NCBI RefSeq assembly: GCF_018603515.1
Contig: NZ_JACATN010000001.1
Span: 930,001 to 994,000 of the forward strand
Length of the DNA stretch: 64,000 bases
Reading direction: 5' to 3'
Source: Zobellia barbeyronii
GTDB lineage: Bacteria > Bacteroidota > Bacteroidia > Flavobacteriales > Flavobacteriaceae
A program made the position numbers and the translations under genes. The notes under the pieces are model-generated. The model saw only the letters and a list, made by a program, of their open reading frames with translations. It did not search any database and was not told where the DNA came from. Shown one piece after another: positions 18,780 through 27,838 of the stretch; within the stretch, counting starts at the first letter, position 1; each line of letters opens with the position of its first letter.

Positions 18780-19226
18780 ATGTTTTCTGACAACAAAAAA
18801 CCACGAACTATGAACGAAATTGGCGCACAACCTAACAGAATTTCCAAGCACACAAAAATTAAAGGTGATATCGAATCTGAAGCTGATTTTAGAATCGACG
18901 GAAAATTAGACGGTAACGTAAAGACTACTGGTAAAGTAGTTATTGGTAAAGACGGCTATATCCATGGCAAAGTAGAATGTGTAAATGCAGATATTGAAGG
19001 TAGCTTCAATGGTGAGCTTTTAGTATCAGACTTACTATCTCTGAAGTCTTCGGCTGTAATTGAAGGTACTGTTTCCGTAACTAAACTGGCAGTAGAGCCA
19101 GGTGCTACGTTCAACGCTTCATGTACCATGAAAGGAAAGGGCGGTTCTCAGAATAGTTCTTCTAACAGTTTTAAATCATCTCTAAGTAGTTCTAATAGAA
19201 ATAATGAGCCAGCAAAAGCCTCGTGA
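18780..19226 (+). CDS. Bactofilin family polymer-forming cytoskeletal protein
   Basis: A 148-residue protein with a central bactofilin beta-helix (about 23-118) made of short repeats such as GDIESEADFRIDGKLDGNV and VIGKDGYIHGKVEC, flanked by unstructured tails; the C-terminal tail is Ser/Asn-rich. Bactofilins polymerise without nucleotide into filaments at the inner membrane and often organise cell-wall enzymes. The gene starts 3 bp after sprE and its end overlaps the AtpZ-like gene by 23 bp, so it is translated from the same message. Confidence 0.92.
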   Translation: MFSDNKKPRTMNEIGAQPNRISKHTKIKGDIESEADFRIDGKLDGNVKTTGKVVIGKDGYIHGKVECVNADIEGSFNGELLVSDLLSLKSSAVIEGTVSVTKLAVEPGATFNASCTMKGKGGSQNSSSNSFKSSLSSSNRNNEPAKAS

Positions 19227-19428
19227 TAATTCTAATTTAATACGTACCGCGGCTAGTTTTTCGGGTATTGCTTTACAAATGGGTGCAACTATCTATTTGG
19301 GCAATCTTTTGGGGGCTTGGTTAGATGTAAAATTTGAAAAAACATTTTTAGAGGATACAATTACTTTACTTGCCGTATTTTTGTCAATGTATATCGTTAT
19401 CAAAAAAGTGATGACCTTAAATAAATAG
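19204..19428 (+). CDS. AtpZ/AtpI-family small membrane protein
   Basis: A 74-residue protein with two membrane helices (about 15-38 and 48-68) separated by a short loop, and the family pattern GIALQMGATIYLGNLLGAWLD. AtpZ/AtpI proteins sit at the head of F-type ATP synthase operons and help in c-ring assembly or as a cation channel. The start lies within the end of the bactofilin gene (23-bp overlap). Confidence 0.85.
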   Translation: MSQQKPRDNSNLIRTAASFSGIALQMGATIYLGNLLGAWLDVKFEKTFLEDTITLLAVFLSMYIVIKKVMTLNK

Positions 19429-19430
19429 CA

Positions 19431-19817
19431 TTGATCAAACAAATAGTACAATACATAGTCGTGTTCATTTTGGTGGGCACGACTTCTTTTTTTCTACATC
19501 AATTTCTACTGGCAGATGATAACTTAAGCTTCAATACGCTACTTAAAGAAGCCTATATTTTCCATTTCATTTTCTCTTTAGCGGTAATTATTACCTTTCA
19601 ACTGCTCTCAAAAAATGAAAAAGTTTTTGCTCAAGTGGGTTTCATTTATATGGGGACTTTAGTTTTTAAAATTGCAGCTTATACGGCCATGTGCTATCCG
19701 CAACTTATGGGAGACCAGTATTTACCGAGATTTTATAGGGCTTCGCTTTTAATTCCTGTGTTTGTTTTTTTAGCCTTGGAAGTATTTTTTGTTTCAAAAA
19801 TTCTAGAACGTAGATAG
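19431..19817 (+). CDS. Small membrane protein, DUF6168-like, in the ATP synthase operon
   Basis: A 128-residue protein with four predicted membrane helices (about 5-24, 41-60, 69-88 and 104-122). From memory it matches DUF6168, found next to atpB in Flavobacteriia. Its position and four-helix layout equal those of AtpI/subunit I-type proteins in other operons, so an ATP synthase assembly role is likely but not shown. The start is a TTG two bases after the preceding stop. Confidence 0.7.
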   Translation: MIKQIVQYIVVFILVGTTSFFLHQFLLADDNLSFNTLLKEAYIFHFIFSLAVIITFQLLSKNEKVFAQVGFIYMGTLVFKIAAYTAMCYPQLMGDQYLPRFYRASLLIPVFVFLALEVFFVSKILERR

Positions 19818-19844
19818 TTTAAAAATTTTATGGAATAAAAATGC

Positions 19845-19874
19845 TTTGTATTATGACAAGATTACCTATTTTTG
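19845..19874 (+). promoter_or_regulatory. Promoter for atpB and the ATP synthase genes
   Basis: TTTG (19845-19848) and TATTTTTG (19867-19874) are separated by 18 bp, matching the Bacteroidetes sigma-ABfr promoter (TTTG, then 17-23 bp, then TAnnTTTG). The start of transcription would be near 19880, about 33 nt before atpB. Confidence 0.65.
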
Positions 19875-19912
19875 CGCAAAATTTCAGGAGCATAATTTTT
19901 TGATAAAAAATA

Positions 19913-21091
19913 ATGAAGGAAGTTTCAAAAATGATCAGAACACTAGTTTTACTTTGTACACTTTGCATTTCTCTTCAAGGTTTTGCAATCTCTGAAGGAG
20001 GTGATCAAGGAGCCGTTGACACAAAAGATGAGGTGGACGCATATATTTTGCATCACATTAAAGACGCTCATGATTTTCATTTGTTTTCATATACTGGAGA
20101 CAATGGCGAACGTAAGCATGTAGGTTTTCCGTTACCGGTTATCCTATGGTCTAGCAATGGTTTGGCAGCCTTCATGTCTTCTGAATTTCATCATGATGAT
20201 GCCGGAAAGGTTATCGTAGAAAAAGGAGGATCTAAATTCGTAAAGCTTCACGGTAAGATTTATGAGTTGAACGCTGGTGCTTCCGAAGTTCAATTTGATG
20301 AACATCATCATGCAGAAAATGCTGCTAAGGTTTTGGATTTTTCCATTACTAAAAGTGTTTTTGGAATTTTGTTAGTTGGTCTTCTTATGCTTTGGGCATT
20401 CTCTTCATTGGCAAAACAATATGCTAGCAAAAAAGTGCCTACCGGATTCGGTAGAGTGTTGGAGCCACTAGTAATATATGTTAGAGATGAGATTGCTAAG
20501 CCAAATATCGGCGAGAAAAAATACAGACAATTTACAGGTTATCTTTTAACGGTGTTTTTCTTTATTTGGATTTTGAACCTTTTAGGATTAACTCCATTTG
20601 GTTTCAACGTAACAGGCCAATTGGGTGTTACTGCTGCTTTGGCAATCTTCACTTTAGTTATTTATACATCTAGTGGGAATAAAGATTACTGGATGCACAT
20701 GTTGTGGATGCCCGGTGTACCTGTTTTAATTAGACCGGTTCTTGCAATTATTGAATTGGCCGGTGCCTTTGTAATTAAGCCGTTTTCATTGTTGGTACGT
20801 TTATTTGCGAATATATCTGCAGGCCACATTGTGGTAATGAGCTTAATTGCCATCATGTTTACGCTTAAGAAAAGTTTGGGTGTAGTTGGCGCAACAAGTT
20901 TGTCATTAGTACTATCATTTTTCATTACGCTCATTGAAGTATTGGTAGCCTTTTTACAGGCTTATATTTTCACTATGTTATCTGCATTGTTTATTGGTAT
21001 GGCCGTTGCAGAGCACGACCATGATCATGAGCACGATGAAAACGGACATGAAGTTCCAGACGCGGAAGACGTTAGAGGGGATTTTATCTAA
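19913..21091 (+). CDS. atpB: ATP synthase F0 subunit a
   Basis: A 392-residue subunit a, longer than the enterobacterial form because of a signal peptide (MIRTLVLLCTLCISLQGFA from the second ATG) and a periplasmic N-terminal domain of about 110 residues rich in His and Asp, as is usual in Bacteroidetes. The core has the proton-channel segment LLVRLFANISAGHIVVMSL with the essential Arg and the final helix FLQAYIFTMLSALFIGMAVA. A His/Asp/Glu-rich tail (HDHDHEHDENGHE) ends the protein. It heads the structural genes of the F-type ATP synthase. Confidence 0.95.
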   Translation: MKEVSKMIRTLVLLCTLCISLQGFAISEGGDQGAVDTKDEVDAYILHHIKDAHDFHLFSYTGDNGERKHVGFPLPVILWSSNGLAAFMSSEFHHDDAGKVIVEKGGSKFVKLHGKIYELNAGASEVQFDEHHHAENAAKVLDFSITKSVFGILLVGLLMLWAFSSLAKQYASKKVPTGFGRVLEPLVIYVRDEIAKPNIGEKKYRQFTGYLLTVFFFIWILNLLGLTPFGFNVTGQLGVTAALAIFTLVIYTSSGNKDYWMHMLWMPGVPVLIRPVLAIIELAGAFVIKPFSLLVRLFANISAGHIVVMSLIAIMFTLKKSLGVVGATSLSLVLSFFITLIEVLVAFLQAYIFTMLSALFIGMAVAEHDHDHEHDENGHEVPDAEDVRGDFI

Positions 21092-21111
21092 AAGAGAGTT
21101 TTTTAATTTAA

Positions 21112-21318
<207 letters not shown>

Positions 21319-21337
21319 GAACTACAAAGCCAAAAGA

Positions 21338-21375
21338 CATTCTCCTGCAACGGTTGGTTGCAGGAAATGTTTTTA
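21338..21375 (+). terminator. Intercistronic hairpin between atpE and atpF
   Basis: CCTGCAAC (21344-21351) and GTTGCAGG (21357-21364) form a perfect 8-bp stem with loop GGTTG, extended outward by ACATT/AATGT with a small mismatch, and followed by a short T run. Because the operon continues, it is better read as an mRNA-stabilising element or partial terminator than as a full stop. Confidence 0.65.
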
Positions 21376-21406
21376 ATCAAGTTTAGAATTTTAAAGTAGT
21401 ATTTAT

Positions 21407-21907
21407 ATGGAAGTTTTAATAAACGATTTTTCACCAGGCCTTTTTGTAGTTCAGACTATATTATTATTAGGTTTGATTTTTCTATTGGTGAAATTTGCAT
21501 GGAAACCAATATTGACTTCATTAAACGAACGTGAGTCAGGTATTCATGATGCATTGGCGGCAGCAGATAAAGCTCGTGCAGATATGCAGAACCTTCAAGC
21601 TGATAACGAGAAATTGTTAAATGATGCTCGTGCTGAACGTGAAGCAATGTTAAAAGAAGCTCGTGAGATTAAGGATAAGATGATCACAGATTCTAAGGAG
21701 CAAGCTAAAGTTGAAGGCGATAAAATGTTGAAGCAAGCTCAAGCTGCTATAGAAAGCGAAAAGAAAGCCGCTGTTGCTGATATTAAAAATCAAGTAGCCG
21801 AACTTTCTGTTGAGATTGCAGAGAAAGTTTTAAAAGAGCAACTATCCAACAAAGACCAACAATTAAAGTTGGTTGAAAGTATGTTGGGTGATGTTAAATT
21901 GAATTAA
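21407..21907 (+). CDS. atpF: ATP synthase F0 subunit b
   Basis: A 166-residue protein with one N-terminal membrane helix (about 10-30) and a long charged helical stalk rich in Ala, Glu and Lys. WKPILTSLNERESGIHDAL is the conserved segment after the membrane helix. It forms the peripheral stalk that joins subunit a to the F1 head. Confidence 0.94.
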   Translation: MEVLINDFSPGLFVVQTILLLGLIFLLVKFAWKPILTSLNERESGIHDALAAADKARADMQNLQADNEKLLNDARAEREAMLKEAREIKDKMITDSKEQAKVEGDKMLKQAQAAIESEKKAAVADIKNQVAELSVEIAEKVLKEQLSNKDQQLKLVESMLGDVKLN

Positions 21908-21973
21908 GTAGCTATATTGCTTTTTGTTATGCCGGTTAAATTCGGATAGCAGGACAATAAAACAAGATAAAAA

Positions 21974-22513
21974 ATGAGCGATTCTAGAGCAGCAATACGT
22001 TACGCAAAAGCGGTTTTGGACCTAGCGGTACAAAACAAGGCTACGAGTGCAGTTGAAAAAGACATGCGTTCTATTGTGGCAACTATTGCCGATAGTAAGG
22101 AGTTGAGAGCAATGTTGGCTAGTCCTGTGGTAAATGGGGAAACCAAGAAGAAAGCTTTATCCGCCGTATTTGAAGGTAGCGACCAGATAACCTTAGGTTT
22201 GATCAAAACACTTGTTGCTAACAAAAGAATATCTATTTTAAATGAGGTTGCTTTAAAATATATCATTCTTAATGAAGATTTAAAAGGTGAGGGTGTAGCT
22301 TACGTTACTACCGCTGTACCTTTAAGTGCAGACCTTGAGAAGAAAGTTCTTAAGCAAATAGCACAGATTACCGGTAATGCGGTAACCATCGAAAATAAAA
22401 TTGATGAAAGCATTATTGGCGGATTTATTTTACGTGTTGGCGATTTACAATATGATTCCAGCATTTCAAATAAATTGAATACTATTAAAAGAGAATTTAC
22501 AAGTAGTTTATAA
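21974..22513 (+). CDS. atpH: ATP synthase F1 subunit delta
   Basis: A 179-residue protein of usual length beginning with the helical domain RAAIRYAKAVLDLAVQNK and ending with the conserved IIGGFILRVGDLQYDSSISN motif. It links the peripheral stalk to the top of F1. It lies between atpF and atpA as expected. Confidence 0.95.
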   Translation: MSDSRAAIRYAKAVLDLAVQNKATSAVEKDMRSIVATIADSKELRAMLASPVVNGETKKKALSAVFEGSDQITLGLIKTLVANKRISILNEVALKYIILNEDLKGEGVAYVTTAVPLSADLEKKVLKQIAQITGNAVTIENKIDESIIGGFILRVGDLQYDSSISNKLNTIKREFTSSL

Positions 22514-22568
22514 TAATAACTAGGGCTTAAGGTATATTTCTTAAGTTCGATGTCTTATATCTATCAAA

Positions 22569-24149
22569 ATGGCAGGAGTAAAAGCCGCTGAGGTATCAGC
22601 AATTTTAAAGAAACAATTATCAGGATTTGAAGCCACAGCTACATTGGATGAGGTGGGAACAGTACTGCAGGTTGGTGATGGTATCGCCAGAGTCTACGGT
22701 CTATCTAATGTCCAGTACGGAGAATTAGTAGAATTCGATGGCGGCCTTGAAGGTATCGTTCTTAACCTTGAAGACGATAACGTTGGTGTGGTTCTTTTAG
22801 GACATTCCAAGACTATTGGAGAGGGTGCTACAGTAAAACGTACCGAACGAATTGCTTCCGTTAAAGTAGGTGAAGGCATTGTTGGTCGTGTGGTAGATAC
22901 ATTAGGTAACCCTATTGATGGTAAAGGACCTATTTCTGGTGAAACTTATGAGATGCCTTTAGAGCGTAAAGCGCCTGGTGTTATCTTTAGAGAGCCGGTA
23001 ACTGAGCCAATGCAATCAGGTATTAAGGCAATTGATGCAATGATTCCTGTTGGCCGTGGTCAAAGGGAACTTGTTATTGGTGACCGTCAAACTGGTAAGA
23101 CTACGGTTTGTATCGATACCATTTTGAACCAAAAAGAATTTTACGATGCTGGTAAGCCAGTATATTGTATATATGTTGCTATTGGCCAAAAAGCTTCTAC
23201 TGTAGCTGCAATTGCGCAGACTTTAGAAGATAAAGGTGCTATGGCGTATACGACTATTGTAGCAGCAAATGCTTCTGATCCTGCAGCAATGCAGGTTTAT
23301 GCTCCTTTTACAGGTGCATCTATCGGTGAGTATTTCCGTGATACAGGTCGTCCAGCTTTAATTATCTATGATGATTTGTCAAAACAAGCTGTTGCTTATC
23401 GTGAGGTATCTCTTCTTTTAAGAAGACCACCGGGACGTGAAGCATATCCTGGTGATGTTTTCTTCCTTCACTCTAGATTATTAGAGCGTGCTGCAAAGGT
23501 TATCAACGATGATAAGATTGCACAGAACATGAACGATTTACCAGATGTGTTAAAGCCAATGGTAAAAGGTGGTGGTTCTTTAACTGCACTTCCTATTATT
23601 GAAACTCAAGCAGGTGATGTTTCTGCATATATCCCTACGAATGTAATTTCTATTACAGACGGACAGATTTTCTTGGAGCAAGATTTATTCAACCAAGGTG
23701 TGAGACCAGCTATTAACGTAGGTATTTCTGTATCTCGTGTGGGTGGTAACGCGCAGATAAAATCCATGAAAAAAGTAGCAGGTACTTTAAAATTGGATCA
23801 AGCTCAGTTCCGTGAACTAGAAGCTTTTGCTAAGTTCGGTTCTGATTTAGATGCTGCTACATTAAACGTTATTGAAAAAGGACGTCGTAATGTAGAGATT
23901 TTGAAGCAAGCTCAAAATGATCCTTATACTGTTGAAGATCAGGTTGCGATTATCTATGCAGGTTCTAAAAACTTGTTACGTGACGTTCCTGTTGAAAAGG
24001 TTAAGGAATTTGAAAGAGATTATTTAGAGTTCTTGAATGCTAAGCATAGAGATGTATTGGATACATTAAAGTCAGGTAAACTTACCGATGAGGTAACAGA
24101 CGTTTTGACTGCTGTAGCAAAAGACCTTTCAGGTAAATATAGAAGCTAA
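22569..24149 (+). CDS. atpA: ATP synthase F1 subunit alpha
   Basis: A 526-residue alpha subunit with the N-terminal crown, Walker [10 protein letters not shown] (about 173-181), [16 protein letters not shown] as Walker B and the following loop, and the alpha signature [14 protein letters not shown]. It carries non-catalytic nucleotide sites. No beta or epsilon gene follows; these must be elsewhere, as is usual in the Flavobacteriia. Confidence 0.97.
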   Translation: MAGVKAAEVSAILKKQLSGFEATATLDEVGTVLQVGDGIARVYGLSNVQYGELVEFDGGLEGIVLNLEDDNVGVVLLGHSKTIGEGATVKRTERIASVKVGEGIVGRVVDTLGNPIDGKGPISGETYEMPLERKAPGVIFREPVTEPMQSGIKAIDAMIPVGRGQRELVIGDRQTGKTTVCIDTILNQKEFYDAGKPVYCIYVAIGQKASTVAAIAQTLEDKGAMAYTTIVAANASDPAAMQVYAPFTGASIGEYFRDTGRPALIIYDDLSKQAVAYREVSLLLRRPPGREAYPGDVFFLHSRLLERAAKVINDDKIAQNMNDLPDVLKPMVKGGGSLTALPIIETQAGDVSAYIPTNVISITDGQIFLEQDLFNQGVRPAINVGISVSRVGGNAQIKSMKKVAGTLKLDQAQFRELEAFAKFGSDLDAATLNVIEKGRRNVEILKQAQNDPYTVEDQVAIIYAGSKNLLRDVPVEKVKEFERDYLEFLNAKHRDVLDTLKSGKLTDEVTDVLTAVAKDLSGKYRS

Positions 24150-24173
24150 TAAAAGTATTGCATATCAGGTTTG

Positions 24174-24215
24174 GAGCACAACACAGAAGCAAATTAATTG
24201 TACTGTTTTGTGCTC
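24174..24215 (+). terminator. Intercistronic hairpin between atpA and atpG
   Basis: GAGCACAAcACAG (24174-24186) pairs with CTGTtTTGTGCTC (24203-24215), a 12-bp stem with one internal mismatch and a 16-nt loop. No T run follows, so an mRNA-stabilising or processing structure is the best reading. Confidence 0.6.
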
Positions 24216-24235
24216 GAAACTTATAACTTGAACAA

Positions 24236-25096
24236 ATGGCGAACTTAAAGGAAATACGAAACAGAATAGCATCGGTATCATCAACCATGCAGATTACCAG
24301 TGCCATGAAAATGGTATCTGCTGCAAAGTTGAAGAAAGCACAAGATGCAATTACTGCAATGCGACCTTATGCCGATAAGCTTACTGAGTTGTTACAGGGC
24401 CTAAGTGCAAGCTTAGATTCTGATTCCGGTAGTGTATATGCTGATAATAGAGAGGTGAATAAGGTTTTGGTTGTAGCTATAACTTCAAACAGAGGTTTAG
24501 CAGGTGCCTTTAACTCTAACATTCTAAAGCAGTGCACAATTTTAATTAACGAAAAGTATGCAGGTAAGCAGGTAGATTTTGTTGCCGTTGGTAAGAAAGC
24601 TAATGACTTCTTGGTTAAAAAATCGAATGTAATTGCAAATCATAGTAGTGTTTATGATGATTTGACTTTTGATAATGTATCAGCTATTGCTGAGGATTTA
24701 ATGGAGCAATTTACTTTAGGTAATTACGACCGTATTGATATTGTTTATAACAAGTTTAAGAACGCTGCTACTCAGATTATAATGAACGAGCAGTTTTTAC
24801 CTATTGTTCCTGTTGAAGGAGCGGAAAATTTGAGCAGTGATTATGTTTTTGAACCATCAAAAATAGAAATCATAGAGCACTTGATTCCTAAGTCCTTGAA
24901 AACACAATTGTACAAAGGTATTCGTGATTCTTTTGCTAGTGAGCATGGAGCACGTATGACTGCAATGCATAAAGCAACGGATAATGCAACAGATTTGAGA
25001 GATCAATTGAAGTTGTCCTATAACCAAGCAAGACAGGCTGCCATTACCAATGAAATCTTAGAAATTGTTGGTGGTGCAGAAGCATTGAACAATTAG
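24236..25096 (+). CDS. atpG: ATP synthase F1 subunit gamma
   Basis: A 286-residue central stalk subunit with the N-terminal helix NLKEIRNRIASVSSTMQITS and the C-terminal signature RMTAMHKATDNATDLRDQL, both typical. It rotates within the alpha/beta hexamer. The last 21 bases, including the stop, are partly repeated 53 bp downstream. Confidence 0.96.
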   Translation: MANLKEIRNRIASVSSTMQITSAMKMVSAAKLKKAQDAITAMRPYADKLTELLQGLSASLDSDSGSVYADNREVNKVLVVAITSNRGLAGAFNSNILKQCTILINEKYAGKQVDFVAVGKKANDFLVKKSNVIANHSSVYDDLTFDNVSAIAEDLMEQFTLGNYDRIDIVYNKFKNAATQIIMNEQFLPIVPVEGAENLSSDYVFEPSKIEIIEHLIPKSLKTQLYKGIRDSFASEHGARMTAMHKATDNATDLRDQLKLSYNQARQAAITNEILEIVGGAEALNN

Positions 25097-25148
25097 GTGT
25101 AGCGATAGCGGAGCCAAATTCCACAACTGCAGAAGCATTGAACAATTA
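25075..25148 (+). repeat. Direct repeat of the atpG 3' end
   Basis: The 21-bp sequence TGCAGAAGCATTGAACAATTA occurs at 25075-25095, as the end of atpG, and again exactly at 25128-25148 in the untranslated tail, 53 bp apart. The second copy looks like a relic of a small duplication or recombination at the end of the gene. Confidence 0.9.
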
Positions 25149-25160
25149 ATTAAATTACTC

Positions 25161-25229
25161 ACTTTGACTTAGTCAAAGTATGTTAATTATAGAATAGTAA
25201 ACCCCACATGAATGTGGGGTTTCTTTTTT
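25161..25229 (+). terminator. Terminator of the ATP synthase operon
   Basis: Two hairpins in tandem. ACTTTGAC/GTCAAAGT (25161-25179, loop TTA) comes first. The second is a perfect 10-bp stem AAACCCCACA/TGTGGGGTTT (25199-25222, loop TGAA) followed by CTTTTTT, a classical intrinsic terminator. Confidence 0.9.
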
Positions 25230-25291
25230 GGCGATAGTCTCACAACCTTCTTTTATCGTATGTATTCCTAATTACATTGAAGGGAACTATT

Positions 25292-25738
25292 ATGAAAAAA
25301 TACATTTATATTTTAGGGTTAAGCTTATTCATACTTATTGGTTGCGGGTCAAAAAAGAATTTGGAAACTCTAGCACCTTTTAGTTTAGGGGAGTCTTATG
25401 GACAAAGTTGGTCTATAGATAAGACTACAAGTGTTAAGGGCTATGAACTTGTAGTTGCTGTTCTAAGTTTGGAGAATGATAAAGCAGACCTTAAAAACGT
25501 ATACCACAAGGGTAAAATGGCTCCAATTACAATTGAATTGACGGACAAGGGTATTATGGGTATAGTCGAGTTTGGTGAAGCGGTTGAAAGTCCAGAAGAG
25601 TTTCCTTTTGATTTGACCGATACGCAGGCAGTAATTAGTTATGTGCACAAAGAGAAAGTCAAATATTATCGCATCAACGGAATTCAACATAATCTTCCGG
25701 TTTCTTATTCTAGCTTAAGAGAAAAAAATAGTCGTTAG
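25292..25738 (+). CDS. Small lipoprotein of unknown function
   Basis: About 148 residues from the ATG; a TTG at 25277 would only add five residues. The signal peptide ends ILIGC (Cys18), so it should be a lipoprotein of the cell envelope. The mature part has no motif that I recognise. It lies alone between the ATP synthase terminator and the flippase gene. Confidence 0.65.
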   Translation: MKKYIYILGLSLFILIGCGSKKNLETLAPFSLGESYGQSWSIDKTTSVKGYELVVAVLSLENDKADLKNVYHKGKMAPITIELTDKGIMGIVEFGEAVESPEEFPFDLTDTQAVISYVHKEKVKYYRINGIQHNLPVSYSSLREKNSR

Positions 25739-25818
25739 AAAAAAGAAAAGCACGGCTGTTTAACTTCACTTTGCTACATCCCTTTAAATAGGTACTTTTG
25801 GGTTAAAATGCAGCACTA

Positions 25819-27285
25819 TTGAATCCGCTTAAAAAATTGTTCAAACAAACGGCTATCTACGGTCTCGCCACTGTATTGCCCAGAATGATTTCTTTCTTTT
25901 TGGTGAGGGTGCATACAGATGCGATGCCTCCAGAGATATATGGTGAACTGGCCGTAATATTCGCCTATTTTGCGATGTTTAACGTGGTGTTAGCCTATGG
26001 TATGGAAACTGCTTTTTTTAGGTTTTACACCAAATCTGAGGATAAGGAAACGGTAATTTCTACCTCCTTAACTTCTATTTTAGTGTCAACCATGCTTTTT
26101 CTGGTATTCTCGTTGATTTTTCAAAACGGAATGGCGAGTTTGCTGAATATTGATCCAAAGTACATCAAGTATGTTATTTTCATTCTTTCGCTGGATGCTC
26201 TGGTAATTATACCTTTTGCATGGTTAAGGGCTAATGAGCGACCGCTCCGGTATGCTGTGGTCAAGATTTTAAATGTGGTAATTAACTTTGGTCTCACGCT
26301 GTTTTTCCTTTTGTTATTACCCAATATAGCAGAAAGCAATCCTGAAAGCTCTTTAGCGGGTCTATATAAGCCCAATTTTCAGATTACATATATAATCATA
26401 GCCAACTTGGTTGCTAGTGGTGTAACGCTCTTATTAATGTTGAAGCCGTATTTGATTAGCAAGTATACTTTTGATAAGAAGCTTTGGGAGGAAATGATGA
26501 AATATGCCATTCCCGTTTTGATTGCTGGAGTAGCATTTACCATTAACGAAGTTTTTGATAGGGTCATGTTAGAGGCCCTATTACCTGAAGATATTGCAAA
26601 TAAAGAAGTTGGTATGTACAACGCCTGTGTAAAACTAGCTTTGTTCATGACGTTATTTTCTACGGCATTTCGTATGGGTATTGAACCTTTCTTTTTTAGT
26701 CATGCAGGTACCGAGAATCCGCAGAAAGCCTATGCGCAGATAACCAATTATTTTGTGGTGTTAGGTAGCGTTATTCTTTTAGGGGTTGTTGTGTTTGCAG
26801 ATGTTCTGAAAGTACTTTTTGTTAAGAACCCTGCGTATTGGGAGGCAATGTCCGTTGTGCCTATTATATTGTTGGCTAGTTTTTTCTTGGGTATCTATCA
26901 TAATCTTTCAGTTTGGTATAAAGTGACTGATAAAACACGTTATGGCGCTTTTATATCAGTGTTTGGAGCGTTTATAACCATCGGTATAAATTATTTCTTT
27001 ATCCCTCACATTGGCTATATGGCTAGTGCTATCGCAACGGTTATGGCGTATGGTAGTATGATGGTGCTTTCGTACTATCTAGGAAAATCACGCTACCCAG
27101 TTCCGTATAATTTTAGAAAAATTCTATTTTATCTTGGTGTTTCCATTCTCTTTTCTGCACTCTCCTTTTATGTTTTTGATCGGAATTTAATTATTGGTAG
27201 TGTCTTACTTTTGTGTTACCTAGGTTTGGTGTATAAACTAGAAAATGATAAGTTGAAACAGATATTTCTAAGGCAGAAAAGTTAA
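25819..27285 (+). CDS. Oligosaccharide flippase / polysaccharide biosynthesis protein (MOP superfamily)
   Basis: A 488-residue membrane protein with about 12-14 hydrophobic segments and a start like other Wzx/MurJ-like flippases (KQTAIYGLATVLPRMISFFLVR). It probably moves lipid-linked sugars across the inner membrane; the substrate is unknown. The start is a TTG, as no ATG precedes the first membrane segment. It heads a cluster (dut, TPR, DUF4292, EnvC-like) in which several products concern the envelope. Confidence 0.83.
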   Translation: MNPLKKLFKQTAIYGLATVLPRMISFFLVRVHTDAMPPEIYGELAVIFAYFAMFNVVLAYGMETAFFRFYTKSEDKETVISTSLTSILVSTMLFLVFSLIFQNGMASLLNIDPKYIKYVIFILSLDALVIIPFAWLRANERPLRYAVVKILNVVINFGLTLFFLLLLPNIAESNPESSLAGLYKPNFQITYIIIANLVASGVTLLLMLKPYLISKYTFDKKLWEEMMKYAIPVLIAGVAFTINEVFDRVMLEALLPEDIANKEVGMYNACVKLALFMTLFSTAFRMGIEPFFFSHAGTENPQKAYAQITNYFVVLGSVILLGVVVFADVLKVLFVKNPAYWEAMSVVPIILLASFFLGIYHNLSVWYKVTDKTRYGAFISVFGAFITIGINYFFIPHIGYMASAIATVMAYGSMMVLSYYLGKSRYPVPYNFRKILFYLGVSILFSALSFYVFDRNLIIGSVLLLCYLGLVYKLENDKLKQIFLRQKS

Positions 27286-27361
27286 GTCAGTTTTAGCTAA
27301 AGCAGTCTAAAATAGTACTCGGAATAAAATCAAATTGATATTTTACAATTTAAAAAATACT

Positions 27362-27796
27362 ATGAAAATAAAAATCATTAATAAATCGGAACATATCCTG
27401 CCACATTACGAAACTGAAGCATCGGCAGGAATGGATATCAGAGCCAATATATCAGAAACAGTTACGTTACAACCTTTGGGTCGTGCCATTATTAAAACGG
27501 GGCTATTTATAGAGCTTCCAGTAGGTTTTGAGGCTCAAGTTAGACCAAGAAGCGGGCTTGCTGCTAAAAAAGGAATTACAGTGCTTAATGCACCTGGTAC
27601 GATAGATGCGGATTATAGAGGTGAGATAGGTGTGATTTTGGTCAACCTATCTAACGAAAGTTTTGCAATAGAAAACGGAGAGCGTATTGCTCAATTAGTA
27701 ATTGCCAAGCATGAACGTGCTGAATGGAAAGAGGTTAATGAATTGTCCGGAACCTCAAGAGGTGAAGGCGGCTTTGGAAGTACAGGTGTAAAGTAA
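27362..27796 (+). CDS. dut: Deoxyuridine 5'-triphosphate nucleotidohydrolase
   Basis: A 144-residue trimeric dUTPase with all five motifs visible: [37 protein letters not shown] and the C-terminal GEGGFGSTG. It converts dUTP to dUMP and keeps uracil out of DNA. The ATG is chosen over an upstream TTG that would add nine residues. Confidence 0.97.
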   Translation: MKIKIINKSEHILPHYETEASAGMDIRANISETVTLQPLGRAIIKTGLFIELPVGFEAQVRPRSGLAAKKGITVLNAPGTIDADYRGEIGVILVNLSNESFAIENGERIAQLVIAKHERAEWKEVNELSGTSRGEGGFGSTGVK

Positions 27797-27838
27797 CTAG
27801 TTCTTAGTTTTTAACAATCATAAGGCAAAAGTTGTAGA

